Positions 1 to 6,966 of a stretch of DNA of 64,000 nucleotides are shown piece by piece. This stretch comes from a bacterium (lineage in GTDB: Bacteria; Zhuqueibacterota; Zhuqueibacteria; Residuimicrobiales; Residuimicrobiaceae): positions 157,290 to 221,289 of the forward strand of contig JAKQNR010000052.1 in assembly GCA_029565685.1 (NCBI GenBank). The letters run 5' to 3'. Both the position numbers and the translations under genes were made by a program. The first letter of the stretch is position 1. Each line of letters opens with the position of its first letter. Under the pieces are notes generated by a model. That model was not told the origin of the DNA. It saw only the letters and a list, made by a program, of their open reading frames with translations, and made no database searches.

Positions 1-854
1 GAGTCTGAAATATCCTCATAGCGCAGATGCAGGGCGATGTATTTGGCCAGATCGATGACGCAGGAGCTGATGTTAGCCGCAGGGATCAATCCCTGGCTTT
101 CCGGAAAATCAAGACGAAGGCGCGTGCCATCCGGCAGCAACCGATCATAGCTGGCGGCCAGGCGGGAGCGCTGTTCAGCGGCTGGCACCACGCTGGTATT
201 GTCCATGTGCAGCGGCTGCAATATGTGTTTGCTGACATAGGACTCATAGGGCTCGCCGGAAGCGGCCTCGACAATCTGTCCGGCCAACGCCAGGCCGAGG
301 TTGGAATAGTGATAGGCAGACCATGGCGCCTGAATCAACTCCTGATTCGGCACAGTCCGGCGGATTTGTTCCGCAGTCGGAAATCGGTGATCCGTCCAGT
401 AGGGGAAAGCCGCTTCTCCGGGCAGTCCGCTGGTGTGGGTGAGAAGATTTTCAATGGTGATCGGGGGTTCAGCGGCAAAGCGGCTTTTAATTTGGAACCA
501 GGGAAGAAAGCGGGTGATCGGGTCATCGAGCCGCAGCTTGCCCTGATCGCGCAGCTGCATGATCGCTGCAGCGGTGAACGTTTTGGTGATGGAGGCGATG
601 CGGCACAAGGTCTCCGGCGTCATGAGCTTTTTACTTTCCACGTCGCTGTAACCAAAGCCTTTGGCCCAGATCAACTTTTGATTGTCGACCACGCCGATGG
701 CAACGCCGGGAATTTTATAATAGTCGATGCGCTCCTGAATCCAGACGGACAGCAATTCCAGCTCAGCGTTCAGATCCTGAGACCATGCAGAATGGGGTCG
801 GGCAAAAGCTGAAAAAAAACAGAGCAGTGTGAACAGCCATATGCGTCTGATCAT
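1..854 (-). CDS. Serine beta-lactamase-like hydrolase, C-terminus cut by window edge
   Basis: This open frame has no stop inside the window, so the ORF track misses it. Translating the minus strand from ATG at 854 gives 284 codons with a signal peptide (MIRRIWLFTLLCFFSAFA). The class C beta-lactamase/DD-peptidase signatures follow: SITK at about residues 88-91 (nucleophile Ser88, Lys91) and YSN at about 183-185. The motif THTSGLPG is also typical of the 'Beta-lactamase' Pfam family of esterases and peptidases. The third (KTG-like) box would lie beyond the left edge. GAGGT stands just upstream of the ATG, and only six bases separate it from the stop of the oxidoreductase gene, so the two are probably co-transcribed. 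Family members range from peptidases to esterases and beta-lactamases, and the substrate cannot be told. The protein is probably exported to the periplasm. Confidence 0.85.
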   Translation of the reverse strand, partial: MIRRIWLFTLLCFFSAFARPHSAWSQDLNAELELLSVWIQERIDYYKIPGVAIGVVDNQKLIWAKGFGYSDVESKKLMTPETLCRIASITKTFTAAAIMQLRDQGKLRLDDPITRFLPWFQIKSRFAAEPPITIENLLTHTSGLPGEAAFPYWTDHRFPTAEQIRRTVPNQELIQAPWSAYHYSNLGLALAGQIVEAASGEPYESYVSKHILQPLHMDNTSVVPAAEQRSRLAASYDRLLPDGTRLRLDFPESQGLIPAANISSCVIDLAKYIALHLRYEDISD

Positions 855-860
855 AGGACC

Positions 861-1871
861 TCACAAGCGGATTTTTTCTCTGGTTTCCATGGATTGGGCT
901 TCTGCCAGCGCGATTTCGATGCTCTGCCGGGCGCTGGCCGGCGTGATCCGTTGCGGCGCCTGCCGGCGTTGCAGGCAGGAGATGAAATAGTCGTATTCAC
1001 GACTGTAGCCATCGCCCGGCTCCACCGCTACAGGCTCCGGCGCCTGCGCTCCGCTGCGGGTGAGGGTGAGCGTCGGAGTGCGGCTGCTGTCGTATTCCAA
1101 CGCTCCCTTTTCGAACACCGCCGTATAGCTCATCTTGAATCCGAGCGGATAATTCCAGCTGCCCTCGGCCATGCAGAGCAGGGGTTCGGCGAACTCGTAT
1201 TGCGTCAGCACAGAATGGTTCAGGCCGGAGGCAGTCGATAAGCCCTGAGAAAAGACCGCGCTCGGCCGGCCCAGACTGTAGTGGATAAAATCCACGTCGT
1301 GCACGTGCAGGTCAAAGAGGCAGCCGCCGCTTTTCGCGGCCACGGCAAACCAGCTGTCGGCGCCGCTCCAAAAGGGCGGAGCGCTGACCCGGCGTAGGAG
1401 CAGCGATTGAAGGGCGCCCAGCTCTTTGGAATCGATGTACTGCTTCAGCTTTTCATATTCCGGCCAGAAACGCAGGCATTGTGCGATAATCAAGGTGGCC
1501 CGATTGTGCTGAGCAGCGGCGATCATCTCATCACAATCTTCCAGGGTCAAGGCCATGGGCTTTTCGCAGATCACCGACCGGCCGGCCTCCAGCGCTTCCA
1601 CAGCCAGAGCACGATGCAGGTGCGTCGGCAGGCAGAGACTGACGCAGTCGATGTTTTCCCGGCGCAGCAGCTCGCCAAGGGTGGGGTAGACCGCCACGCC
1701 CTGCAGCAGGTTCTTCTCCGGAGCATCGCCCAGGTTGCCCTGCGTGCTCTGTTTGATTTTGTCGGGATTGCTTTCCACTACCGCCACCAACTCTGCCTGA
1801 GGGTGACGCTTGATCTGGCCGGCATGGGTGACGCCCATAAAGCCATAGCCGAGGACTGCGAAGCGGATCAT
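861..1871 (-). CDS. Gfo/Idh/MocA family NAD(P)-dependent oxidoreductase
   Basis: The protein has 336 residues when started at MIRFAVLGYGFMG, where AGGAG lies just upstream. The ORF track's longer start adds 13 residues with no ribosome site. The N-terminal Rossmann fold shows the GYGFMG dinucleotide loop. CEKPMALTLEDCDEMI is the EKP motif whose lysine is catalytic in this family, and CLFDLHVHDVDFIHY is the usual helix that helps line the active site. Members oxidise or reduce sugars, inositols and related polyols in the cytoplasm. The exact sugar is not evident. A DUF1080-type (3-keto-glycoside hydrolase) remnant lies 2 kb away; such hydrolases often occur with Gfo/Idh/MocA oxidoreductases in other genomes, so a keto-sugar role is possible but only inferred. 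Confidence 0.9.
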   Translation of the reverse strand: MIRFAVLGYGFMGVTHAGQIKRHPQAELVAVVESNPDKIKQSTQGNLGDAPEKNLLQGVAVYPTLGELLRRENIDCVSLCLPTHLHRALAVEALEAGRSVICEKPMALTLEDCDEMIAAAQHNRATLIIAQCLRFWPEYEKLKQYIDSKELGALQSLLLRRVSAPPFWSGADSWFAVAAKSGGCLFDLHVHDVDFIHYSLGRPSAVFSQGLSTASGLNHSVLTQYEFAEPLLCMAEGSWNYPLGFKMSYTAVFEKGALEYDSSRTPTLTLTRSGAQAPEPVAVEPGDGYSREYDYFISCLQRRQAPQRITPASARQSIEIALAEAQSMETREKIRL

Positions 1872-2007
1872 AAGGACTCCTGTGGAAGGGGTTATATGTG
1901 ACAGCGTCAATTTACAAAATCATGCGGGGAAATCAAAGCCTTTACAAAAGCGATTGATAAAAAAAAAAGGATTGCTTAATTTAGTTCACTCATTTATCGG
2001 AGAAGAC

Positions 2008-2394
2008 ATGAAGCCAAAGATCGTGGCGGGGGTTGTCGTCATCATTGCTGCATTAGCCTATCTTTTTGTCGGCAGCTTGAAAAACAGCGCATTATATTAT
2101 TTGACGGTTTCCGAGCTGTTCGCCCAGTCCGAGTTCCCGGTAAACGAAGGGTTGCGGGTGAACGGCTATGTGGCGCCTGCATCCATTCGCTGGGATGCGA
2201 ATAAAGGGGAAACCAGGTTCCTGTTGTTTGAAGGCAAAGACAGTCTGCGGGTGTGCTATAAGGGCGTGGCGCCGGATCAACTGGCGGAAGCGCAGCAGGT
2301 GGTGGTGGAAGGCAAAATGGCCGCCAATGGTGAACTCGCAGCGACAAAAATCCTGCTTAAATGTCCCTCCAAGTACGAAGTTAAAAAACAGTAA
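2008..2394 (+). CDS. ccmE: CcmE-like periplasmic heme chaperone, CxxxY variant
   Basis: The 128-residue protein starts at MKPKIVAGVVVIIAALAYLFVG, with GGAGAAG just upstream. It has one N-terminal membrane anchor followed by a small OB-fold domain: the LRVNGYV, LLFEG and VVVEGKM strands match CcmE/CycJ. CcmE binds heme covalently on the periplasmic side and hands it to apocytochrome c in System I maturation. In most bacteria the heme ligand is a histidine in HxxxY. Here the equivalent segment reads KCPSKY (C119, Y123), the CxxxY form described from archaea and some bacteria with a variant System I. No other ccm gene is in the window, so the gene stands alone. The ORF-track start at 1882 is too long. 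Confidence 0.8.
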   Translation: MKPKIVAGVVVIIAALAYLFVGSLKNSALYYLTVSELFAQSEFPVNEGLRVNGYVAPASIRWDANKGETRFLLFEGKDSLRVCYKGVAPDQLAEAQQVVVEGKMAANGELAATKILLKCPSKYEVKKQ

Positions 2395-2433
2395 AGCAGC
2401 GTATTTGTGCGGTCGGATTCCGGTGGAGGAATC

Positions 2434-3720
2434 ATGAGGATTTTCTTTTGCTTGATCGCGCTGATATGGCCGATGGCGGCGGATCGCCTGTTTGCCGACG
2501 GGGTCTATTGGCAGAAACTTGTTGTCGATAGCGCCGGCTCTAATCCTCATCTCTTTACAGCGGTCGCCATCGATTTTTGGCAGAATATTTTTATCGGAAC
2601 GCGGCAGAGTGAAATCTATCGTTCCGGCGACGACGGCAGCACTTGGAATCTAGTTCACAAGCATTCGGATATTCATGCCAACGCGTCCTATCCGATCAAG
2701 TTTATCGCTGTGATGCCCACAGGGCATCTATTTGCCGCCCTGACAGGCGATGGACTGTACTTGTCCAAAGATCATGGCGATCATTGGAGCATAATCGGAT
2801 TGCAGGATTATTTTCATTTATGCTCGGCGGTGCATCCGGATGGTCGCATCTATGTCGGCGGCTCGAATCCGAATGGTCTGTTTACTTCTCATGACGAAGG
2901 CAGAAATTGGCGGATCGTGCATTATCAACAGCCGGATTTTCATAGATCTCCGGTGGTTTCGGATGTTGCCATAGGCGCAGACTATCGGATCTATTTGATT
3001 GCTGATGGACATCCCAGTGTTAGCATCAATGAATCGCCTTATGCCTTTCTTTTGGAGCGTGCTCAGTTTGCGACATCGATCTTTGTTAGTCGAGATCAGT
3101 CGATTTACATCGGCGCCTTTGAAGGTCATGTACTTTATTCGGCCGACCGGGGTGCTCATTTCACGCGGGTGTCCATTCCCGGGCTGACCGCAACGATCTC
3201 CTGCTTTAGCGAGGATCGTGATGGCGCTCTCTATTTCGGAACAGAGGGCAATGGCATTTGGCGATCGGATGATCGCGGCAACAGCTGGCTCAAGGAATCG
3301 TTGGCAGATTCGGTGATCAACGATCTGACTGCTGATTCGTCGGGCAGGATATACGCAGCCGCCAACTCGGGGCTTTATCGGCGGATGGAAAATTCGACAT
3401 GGGCTCAGAGGCGCAGTAGAATTTCTGATCGGACGATGCCGCTTGTTTCCGCCTATCCCAATCCGTTCAATTCCAGCATGGCCATTGAGGTACAGTTCGA
3501 CGGCGGACCCGCAACGGTTAAGATAGTGGATGCAATAGGCCGTCCTGTTGCAACGCTTTACGATCAGGCGTTGGCCAAAGGGGTTCATCGATTTCATTGG
3601 AATGGGAAAGACGAGGATGGTCGCGCCATGTGCAGCGGGGTATATTTTGTTGCCGTTCAATGCACCGTGCAGGGTTCGACTTTTAAGCCAGAGCTGCATA
3701 AAATAATTTTGCTGCGATAG
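2434..3720 (+). CDS. Secreted propeller-like protein with C-terminal sorting module
   Basis: Starting at MRIFFCLIALIWPMAADRLFA (GGTGGAGG seven bases upstream) gives 428 residues with a clear signal peptide. The body carries repeated Asp-box-like turns such as YRSGDDGSTWN, LSKDHGDHWS, TSHDEGRNWR, YSADRGAHFTR and RSDDRGNSWL, the signature of BNR/sortilin-like beta-propellers. The last 85 residues begin at AYPNPFNSSMAIEV and end at HKIILLR. This is the FlgD-Ig-like/Por-type C-terminal module that directs secretion to the cell surface in FCB bacteria. It follows ccmE by 39 bases but is functionally unrelated. No enzyme motif was seen, so the role is unknown; a binding or surface protein is likely. 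Confidence 0.8.
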   Translation: MRIFFCLIALIWPMAADRLFADGVYWQKLVVDSAGSNPHLFTAVAIDFWQNIFIGTRQSEIYRSGDDGSTWNLVHKHSDIHANASYPIKFIAVMPTGHLFAALTGDGLYLSKDHGDHWSIIGLQDYFHLCSAVHPDGRIYVGGSNPNGLFTSHDEGRNWRIVHYQQPDFHRSPVVSDVAIGADYRIYLIADGHPSVSINESPYAFLLERAQFATSIFVSRDQSIYIGAFEGHVLYSADRGAHFTRVSIPGLTATISCFSEDRDGALYFGTEGNGIWRSDDRGNSWLKESLADSVINDLTADSSGRIYAAANSGLYRRMENSTWAQRRSRISDRTMPLVSAYPNPFNSSMAIEVQFDGGPATVKIVDAIGRPVATLYDQALAKGVHRFHWNGKDEDGRAMCSGVYFVAVQCTVQGSTFKPELHKIILLR

Positions 3721-4002
3721 TCGCCGATGGGATCGGCGCCGGTGGTTTCCTTTTCGGCAACTCGCCGATCCACGGCGAAATTAAACGCAGCGATACCCGC
3801 GATCAGATCAAGGGCGTTAATCCGGTCAAGCCCGCCGGCGAATGGAACAGCTACGCGATCACCTGCCCGGACAGCCTGCTCAGCCTGGTGGTCAACGGCG
3901 TCGCCACCACACGCCGGCAGGGCCCTGGTCCTCAAGGGCCATGTCGGTCTGGATGAAGAGGGCTATGCCATAGAGTTTAAAAATTTTCGGATTCAAGAAT
4001 GA
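3721..4002 (+). pseudogene. Frameshifted C-terminal remnant of a DUF1080 (3-keto-disaccharide hydrolase-like) protein
   Basis: In the frame of base 3723 the bases encode GFLFGNSPIHGEIKRSD, then GEWNSYAITCPD and LSLVVNGV, ending at a stop after QGPCRSG. In the next frame (that of the 3727 ORF) the same reading continues as LKGHVGLDEEGYAIEFKNFRI and a stop. Together these match the end of DUF1080 domains: WNxY, the NG turn, then GHIGLQDEG and EFRNIRI. A shift near 3905-3930 breaks the frame, the N-terminal part is missing and no ribosome site precedes it. The listed 91-aa ORF is therefore not an intact gene. It starts directly behind the preceding stop codon. Confidence 0.65.
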
Positions 4003-4041
4003 TAAGACGCTCTCCGGCTGAGCCAAATCCTTCCCCGGACC

Positions 4042-4071
4042 TTGAGCTTCGCTCCCAGTTCTCCGTATAAA
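4042..4071 (+). promoter_or_regulatory. Candidate sigma70-type promoter before the parvulin gene
   Basis: TTGAGC (4042-4047) and TATAAA (4066-4071) are separated by 18 bases and followed by a very AT-rich stretch up to the start at 4161. It is predicted from sequence only. Confidence 0.45.
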
Positions 4072-4160
4072 TAATAATATAACTATGATTTTTAAAAATT
4101 ATTACTTATTTTAAATATCTCAAATAGAGAAGATTTGACAATAATTAAGAGGAGTTATCG

Positions 4161-5168
4161 ATGCGAAAAGGTCTTTTAGTCCTGGTGGTCCTGGCGCTCT
4201 GCTTCAACGGCTGCGGATCCAAAAAAGGCATCAAGCTGGAAAAAGGCACCCCGCTGTATGATCTGGCCAAAGAGATTGCGAAAAAATATCCGGCCATGGA
4301 TCCGGATGTCAACAAAGATTTGGTCTCCTGCAAATATTTTACTCTCACCCCGGGCACTTTTTTCACCGAGCTGCAACGCGGCATGGGGAAGAACACCGAT
4401 CAGCTGAAAACCCTGGATGAAAAACGGCTGCAGGATTTTTTCAAGGCCAATGTCGAACGTCTCGGCGAACGTCAGCTGTTCCTGGAAACCGCCAAGGCCG
4501 AGGGCATCAAGATTACGCCGGCTGAATTGGACAGCACCCTGCTGAAAATCTACACCCAGAACGGCGGCCAGGAAGCGTTTGCCAAACGCATCGGCGATCA
4601 GGGGATCACGCTGGATGTCGTGCGTCAGGATGTCGAGCGGGAGATGACCTTGCGCAAATATTTCGATAAAAAGAACAGTGAGATCAAGGTCGCTGCGGAA
4701 GAGCTGGAAAACATCTACAACCAGGATAAAACCGCCAGCGTCCGGCACATTTTACTGACCACCCGGGGCCTGAGCGATTCCGCCAAGGCGGTGAAGCGCA
4801 CGATGATGCAGGGTCTTTTGGATCGCGCCAAAGCCGGCGAAGATTTCGCCGCTCTGGCTAAACAGTATACCGAGGATCCGGGTTCCAAGAACAACGGCGG
4901 TCTGTATGAAAACTTTCCGCGCGGGCAGATGGTCAAACCTTTTGAAGACGCCGCGTTCACGGTGCCGGTGGGCCAGCTGTCCGATATCGTCGAGACCGAT
5001 TACGGATATCATATTCTCCAGATCGTGGACCGCAAGAAAGAAACCCGCCCGCTGGCGGATGTCAAAGCCGAACTGGAGCAACAGTTGTTGCGCGAAAAAC
5101 GCCGCAACATGACTCAGACGCTTCTGGAAACTCTGAAAAAAGAAGCGGACTATAAAATTTCCATCTAA
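4161..5168 (+). CDS. Parvulin-type peptidyl-prolyl isomerase lipoprotein (PrsA/SurA-like)
   Basis: The 335-residue protein has a lipoprotein signal ending in LCFNGC, so it should be anchored to a membrane facing the periplasm. Residues about 75-185 form a charged helical N-domain like that of SurA/PrsA. Residues about 190-290 are a full PpiC rotamase domain: SVRHILL, DFAALAKQYTEDPGSKNNGG, FEDAAFTVPVGQLSDIV and GYHILQI. A charged helical tail follows. Such proteins help exported and outer-membrane proteins to fold, which fits a genome with so many secreted proteins. AGAGGAG precedes the ATG. It is a single-gene unit with its own terminator. Confidence 0.9.
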   Translation: MRKGLLVLVVLALCFNGCGSKKGIKLEKGTPLYDLAKEIAKKYPAMDPDVNKDLVSCKYFTLTPGTFFTELQRGMGKNTDQLKTLDEKRLQDFFKANVERLGERQLFLETAKAEGIKITPAELDSTLLKIYTQNGGQEAFAKRIGDQGITLDVVRQDVEREMTLRKYFDKKNSEIKVAAEELENIYNQDKTASVRHILLTTRGLSDSAKAVKRTMMQGLLDRAKAGEDFAALAKQYTEDPGSKNNGGLYENFPRGQMVKPFEDAAFTVPVGQLSDIVETDYGYHILQIVDRKKETRPLADVKAELEQQLLREKRRNMTQTLLETLKKEADYKISI

Positions 5169-5196
5169 CCGGATTCCGATGATTCTGTCTTTATCA

Positions 5197-5236
5197 ACAG
5201 CCTCTGCCCGTCGGGGATCAGAGGCTGTGTTGTTTT
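5197..5236 (+). terminator. Rho-independent-like terminator
   Basis: ACAGCCTCTG pairs with CAGAGGCTGT around a GC-rich loop, followed by GTTGTTTT. It lies 30 bases after the parvulin stop. The T-run is interrupted by G. Confidence 0.65.
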
Positions 5237-5294
5237 CACCCTTTGGGACAAGTCTGCCGCACTACAGCAGAGACCGCGTACCAGGAGGAACGCC

Positions 5295-6560
5295 ATGAAC
5301 AGAATTCTAATATTTCGGGGAACACGGCCGCTTTGCTTCACCGCTCTGGCTCTTGGGCTGGCGTGGGCGCTGCGCGGTCATTTCGGCCATGAACAGGGCG
5401 CCGCCTGGGCCGGCGCTGTGGGCTCTCTGGCCCTCATCCTGATCAGCGGGCGGCCGGACTGGCAGCGCAAAGCTTTGCCGGCGTCTCTGCTGGGCGGCAT
5501 CGGCTGGGGCGTGGGCGGCATGATGAGCTACGGTCTGGTAGTGGGGTACGGCCGATCCGGTGATTTTGCCAATGCGCTCTATGGGCTGTCCATGCTGGCG
5601 GTGATCGGTGGACTGTACGGTTTTATCGGCGGCGGTTTTTTAGGTCTGGCTTTAGAGTCCGAAAAAGATAAAAAGCCGGACTGGCCGGCGCTGCTCACGC
5701 AGATGGTGGCAGCCGGACTGCTGTTCTGGGGCGTGCTGATCTATCAATGGGAGCTGTGGATGACGCCCCCGCGTTCAGAGCTTTGGGCCGCCTGCCTCGG
5801 CGCGGCCGCAAGCCTGGCCTGGTATCTGCAAAGAAACCGATTTCATCGCGCGCTGCGCACTGCGCTGTGGACAGCCTTTGGCGCCGGCTTTGGTTTTGCT
5901 CTGGGAAATTTTTTTCAGACACTGGGTGCGGTCAGCGGCCTGCCGTTCAACTGGTGGAATGTCATGGAATTTACGCTGGGAGCGTGCGGTGGATTGGGGC
6001 TGGCCTACGGAGCCTACACTCAGGAGTGGCCCGAGAGCGCCGATCTCTCCGGCCGTTCCAGCACCCTCGCGCTGCTGGGACTTTTTATTGCCCTGCCGCT
6101 GGTGAACGTGTGGCAGGCCTTCAGCCTGGAGGAATTTGCCCGAATGGCCGCCAGCCTGAATGCCGTGAATCCCGTTCAATTCGCCCACGCCCAGTATTAT
6201 CTGGCTGCAACCGCGGTGATTCTGTTCGCTTTTACCGCCTGGTACGCCTGGAAAAAACGCAGCATCACCACGCTGTTCTTCCTGTTAACCGCCCTTTATA
6301 TCCTGCTGAGCCATTTGAAAAAAGGATTCTTTTTTCTCAACGATCTTTTACAGCTGGAACAATATGTATACTGGCTGCTGTTCTTCTGCCTGGTATTGCT
6401 CTATTCCGCCTCACAATCCAAACCGTCGCCATTGTTTGCTGAACGTGCGCGAGCGAACGGTCTGGCAATGGCAGCGATCCTGGCGGCCGCGCTTCTGCTG
6501 ATGGCCTTCATTTCTGTCGTCGTTTCAGACGGGATCGCCGGCGGACAGCGGCGTTTTTAG
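5295..6560 (+). CDS. Polytopic inner-membrane protein of unknown function
   Basis: The 421-residue protein is rich in hydrophobic stretches (about ten to twelve predicted spans). Glycine-rich segments include LGGIGWGVGGMMSYGL and VIGGLYGFIGGGFLGLAL. Near the N-terminus, ALRGHFGHEQGAAWAG is a conserved-looking polar patch between the first two spans. CAGGAGGAACGCC gives a strong ribosome site. No transporter or enzyme signature was recognised, so no function is assigned. Neither neighbour suggests a role. Confidence 0.75.
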   Translation: MNRILIFRGTRPLCFTALALGLAWALRGHFGHEQGAAWAGAVGSLALILISGRPDWQRKALPASLLGGIGWGVGGMMSYGLVVGYGRSGDFANALYGLSMLAVIGGLYGFIGGGFLGLALESEKDKKPDWPALLTQMVAAGLLFWGVLIYQWELWMTPPRSELWAACLGAAASLAWYLQRNRFHRALRTALWTAFGAGFGFALGNFFQTLGAVSGLPFNWWNVMEFTLGACGGLGLAYGAYTQEWPESADLSGRSSTLALLGLFIALPLVNVWQAFSLEEFARMAASLNAVNPVQFAHAQYYLAATAVILFAFTAWYAWKKRSITTLFFLLTALYILLSHLKKGFFFLNDLLQLEQYVYWLLFFCLVLLYSASQSKPSPLFAERARANGLAMAAILAAALLLMAFISVVVSDGIAGGQRRF

Positions 6561-6966
6561 CGGTCAGCCGGCCGTCCAGGGGGCGGTGCAGGTGGACTGC
6601 GGCTCAAAGGACTTGGCGCTGCTGTGCAGATAAAGCGTTTTTTTATACCATGCGATGATTATTTTCCTTGACAGTTAAACTAAATTGGATTAATTTCTTT
6701 ATCATTTTTTACGGTCGCTGGACGTGCGTAATCCATTACCACTGTTTGATTCTGCGTGCCGTGTCTCCCTCCTCAAATGTCTTGTACAAATCTCGCTGAA
6801 TTCATCTGACCTGCAACCTGCCGGAGATGAAGGATGGGGTGCAGCTGATTTCGAGGCGAATGAGAGAGCCCCGATGGAGGAGGATCGACGGCTTGGGATG
6901 AAATTTATAAACCGTGCTAAATTTCCAATATAGTAATTGCCAAGTTACAGCGTGAAGAGAGTTAAA
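6561..6966. other. Intergenic leader of secretion locus A
   Basis: This 406-base gap contains one promoter candidate (listed separately) and no convincing gene. The 69-codon ORF at 6724 starts at GTG without a ribosome site. No strong hairpin was seen. Confidence 0.6.
6668..6696 (+). promoter_or_regulatory. Candidate promoter of secretion locus A
   Basis: A perfect TTGACA (6668-6673) is followed after 17 bases by TAATTT (6691-6696) in an AT-rich stretch about 270 bases before the TonB receptor gene. The -10 match is moderate. Confidence 0.45.

Noticed and set aside
27-812. 261-codon plus-strand ORF at the left edge
   Set aside because: It is the shadow of the truncated minus-strand beta-lactamase-like gene, which shows a signal peptide, SITK and YSN motifs.
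4134-4139. TTGACA just before the parvulin gene
   Set aside because: It lies only about 20 bases before the ATG, leaving no room for a -10 element; the TTGAGC/TATAAA pair upstream is better.
6724-6933. 69-codon ORF before the TonB receptor
   Set aside because: It starts at GTG, lacks a ribosome site and has no recognisable sequence.
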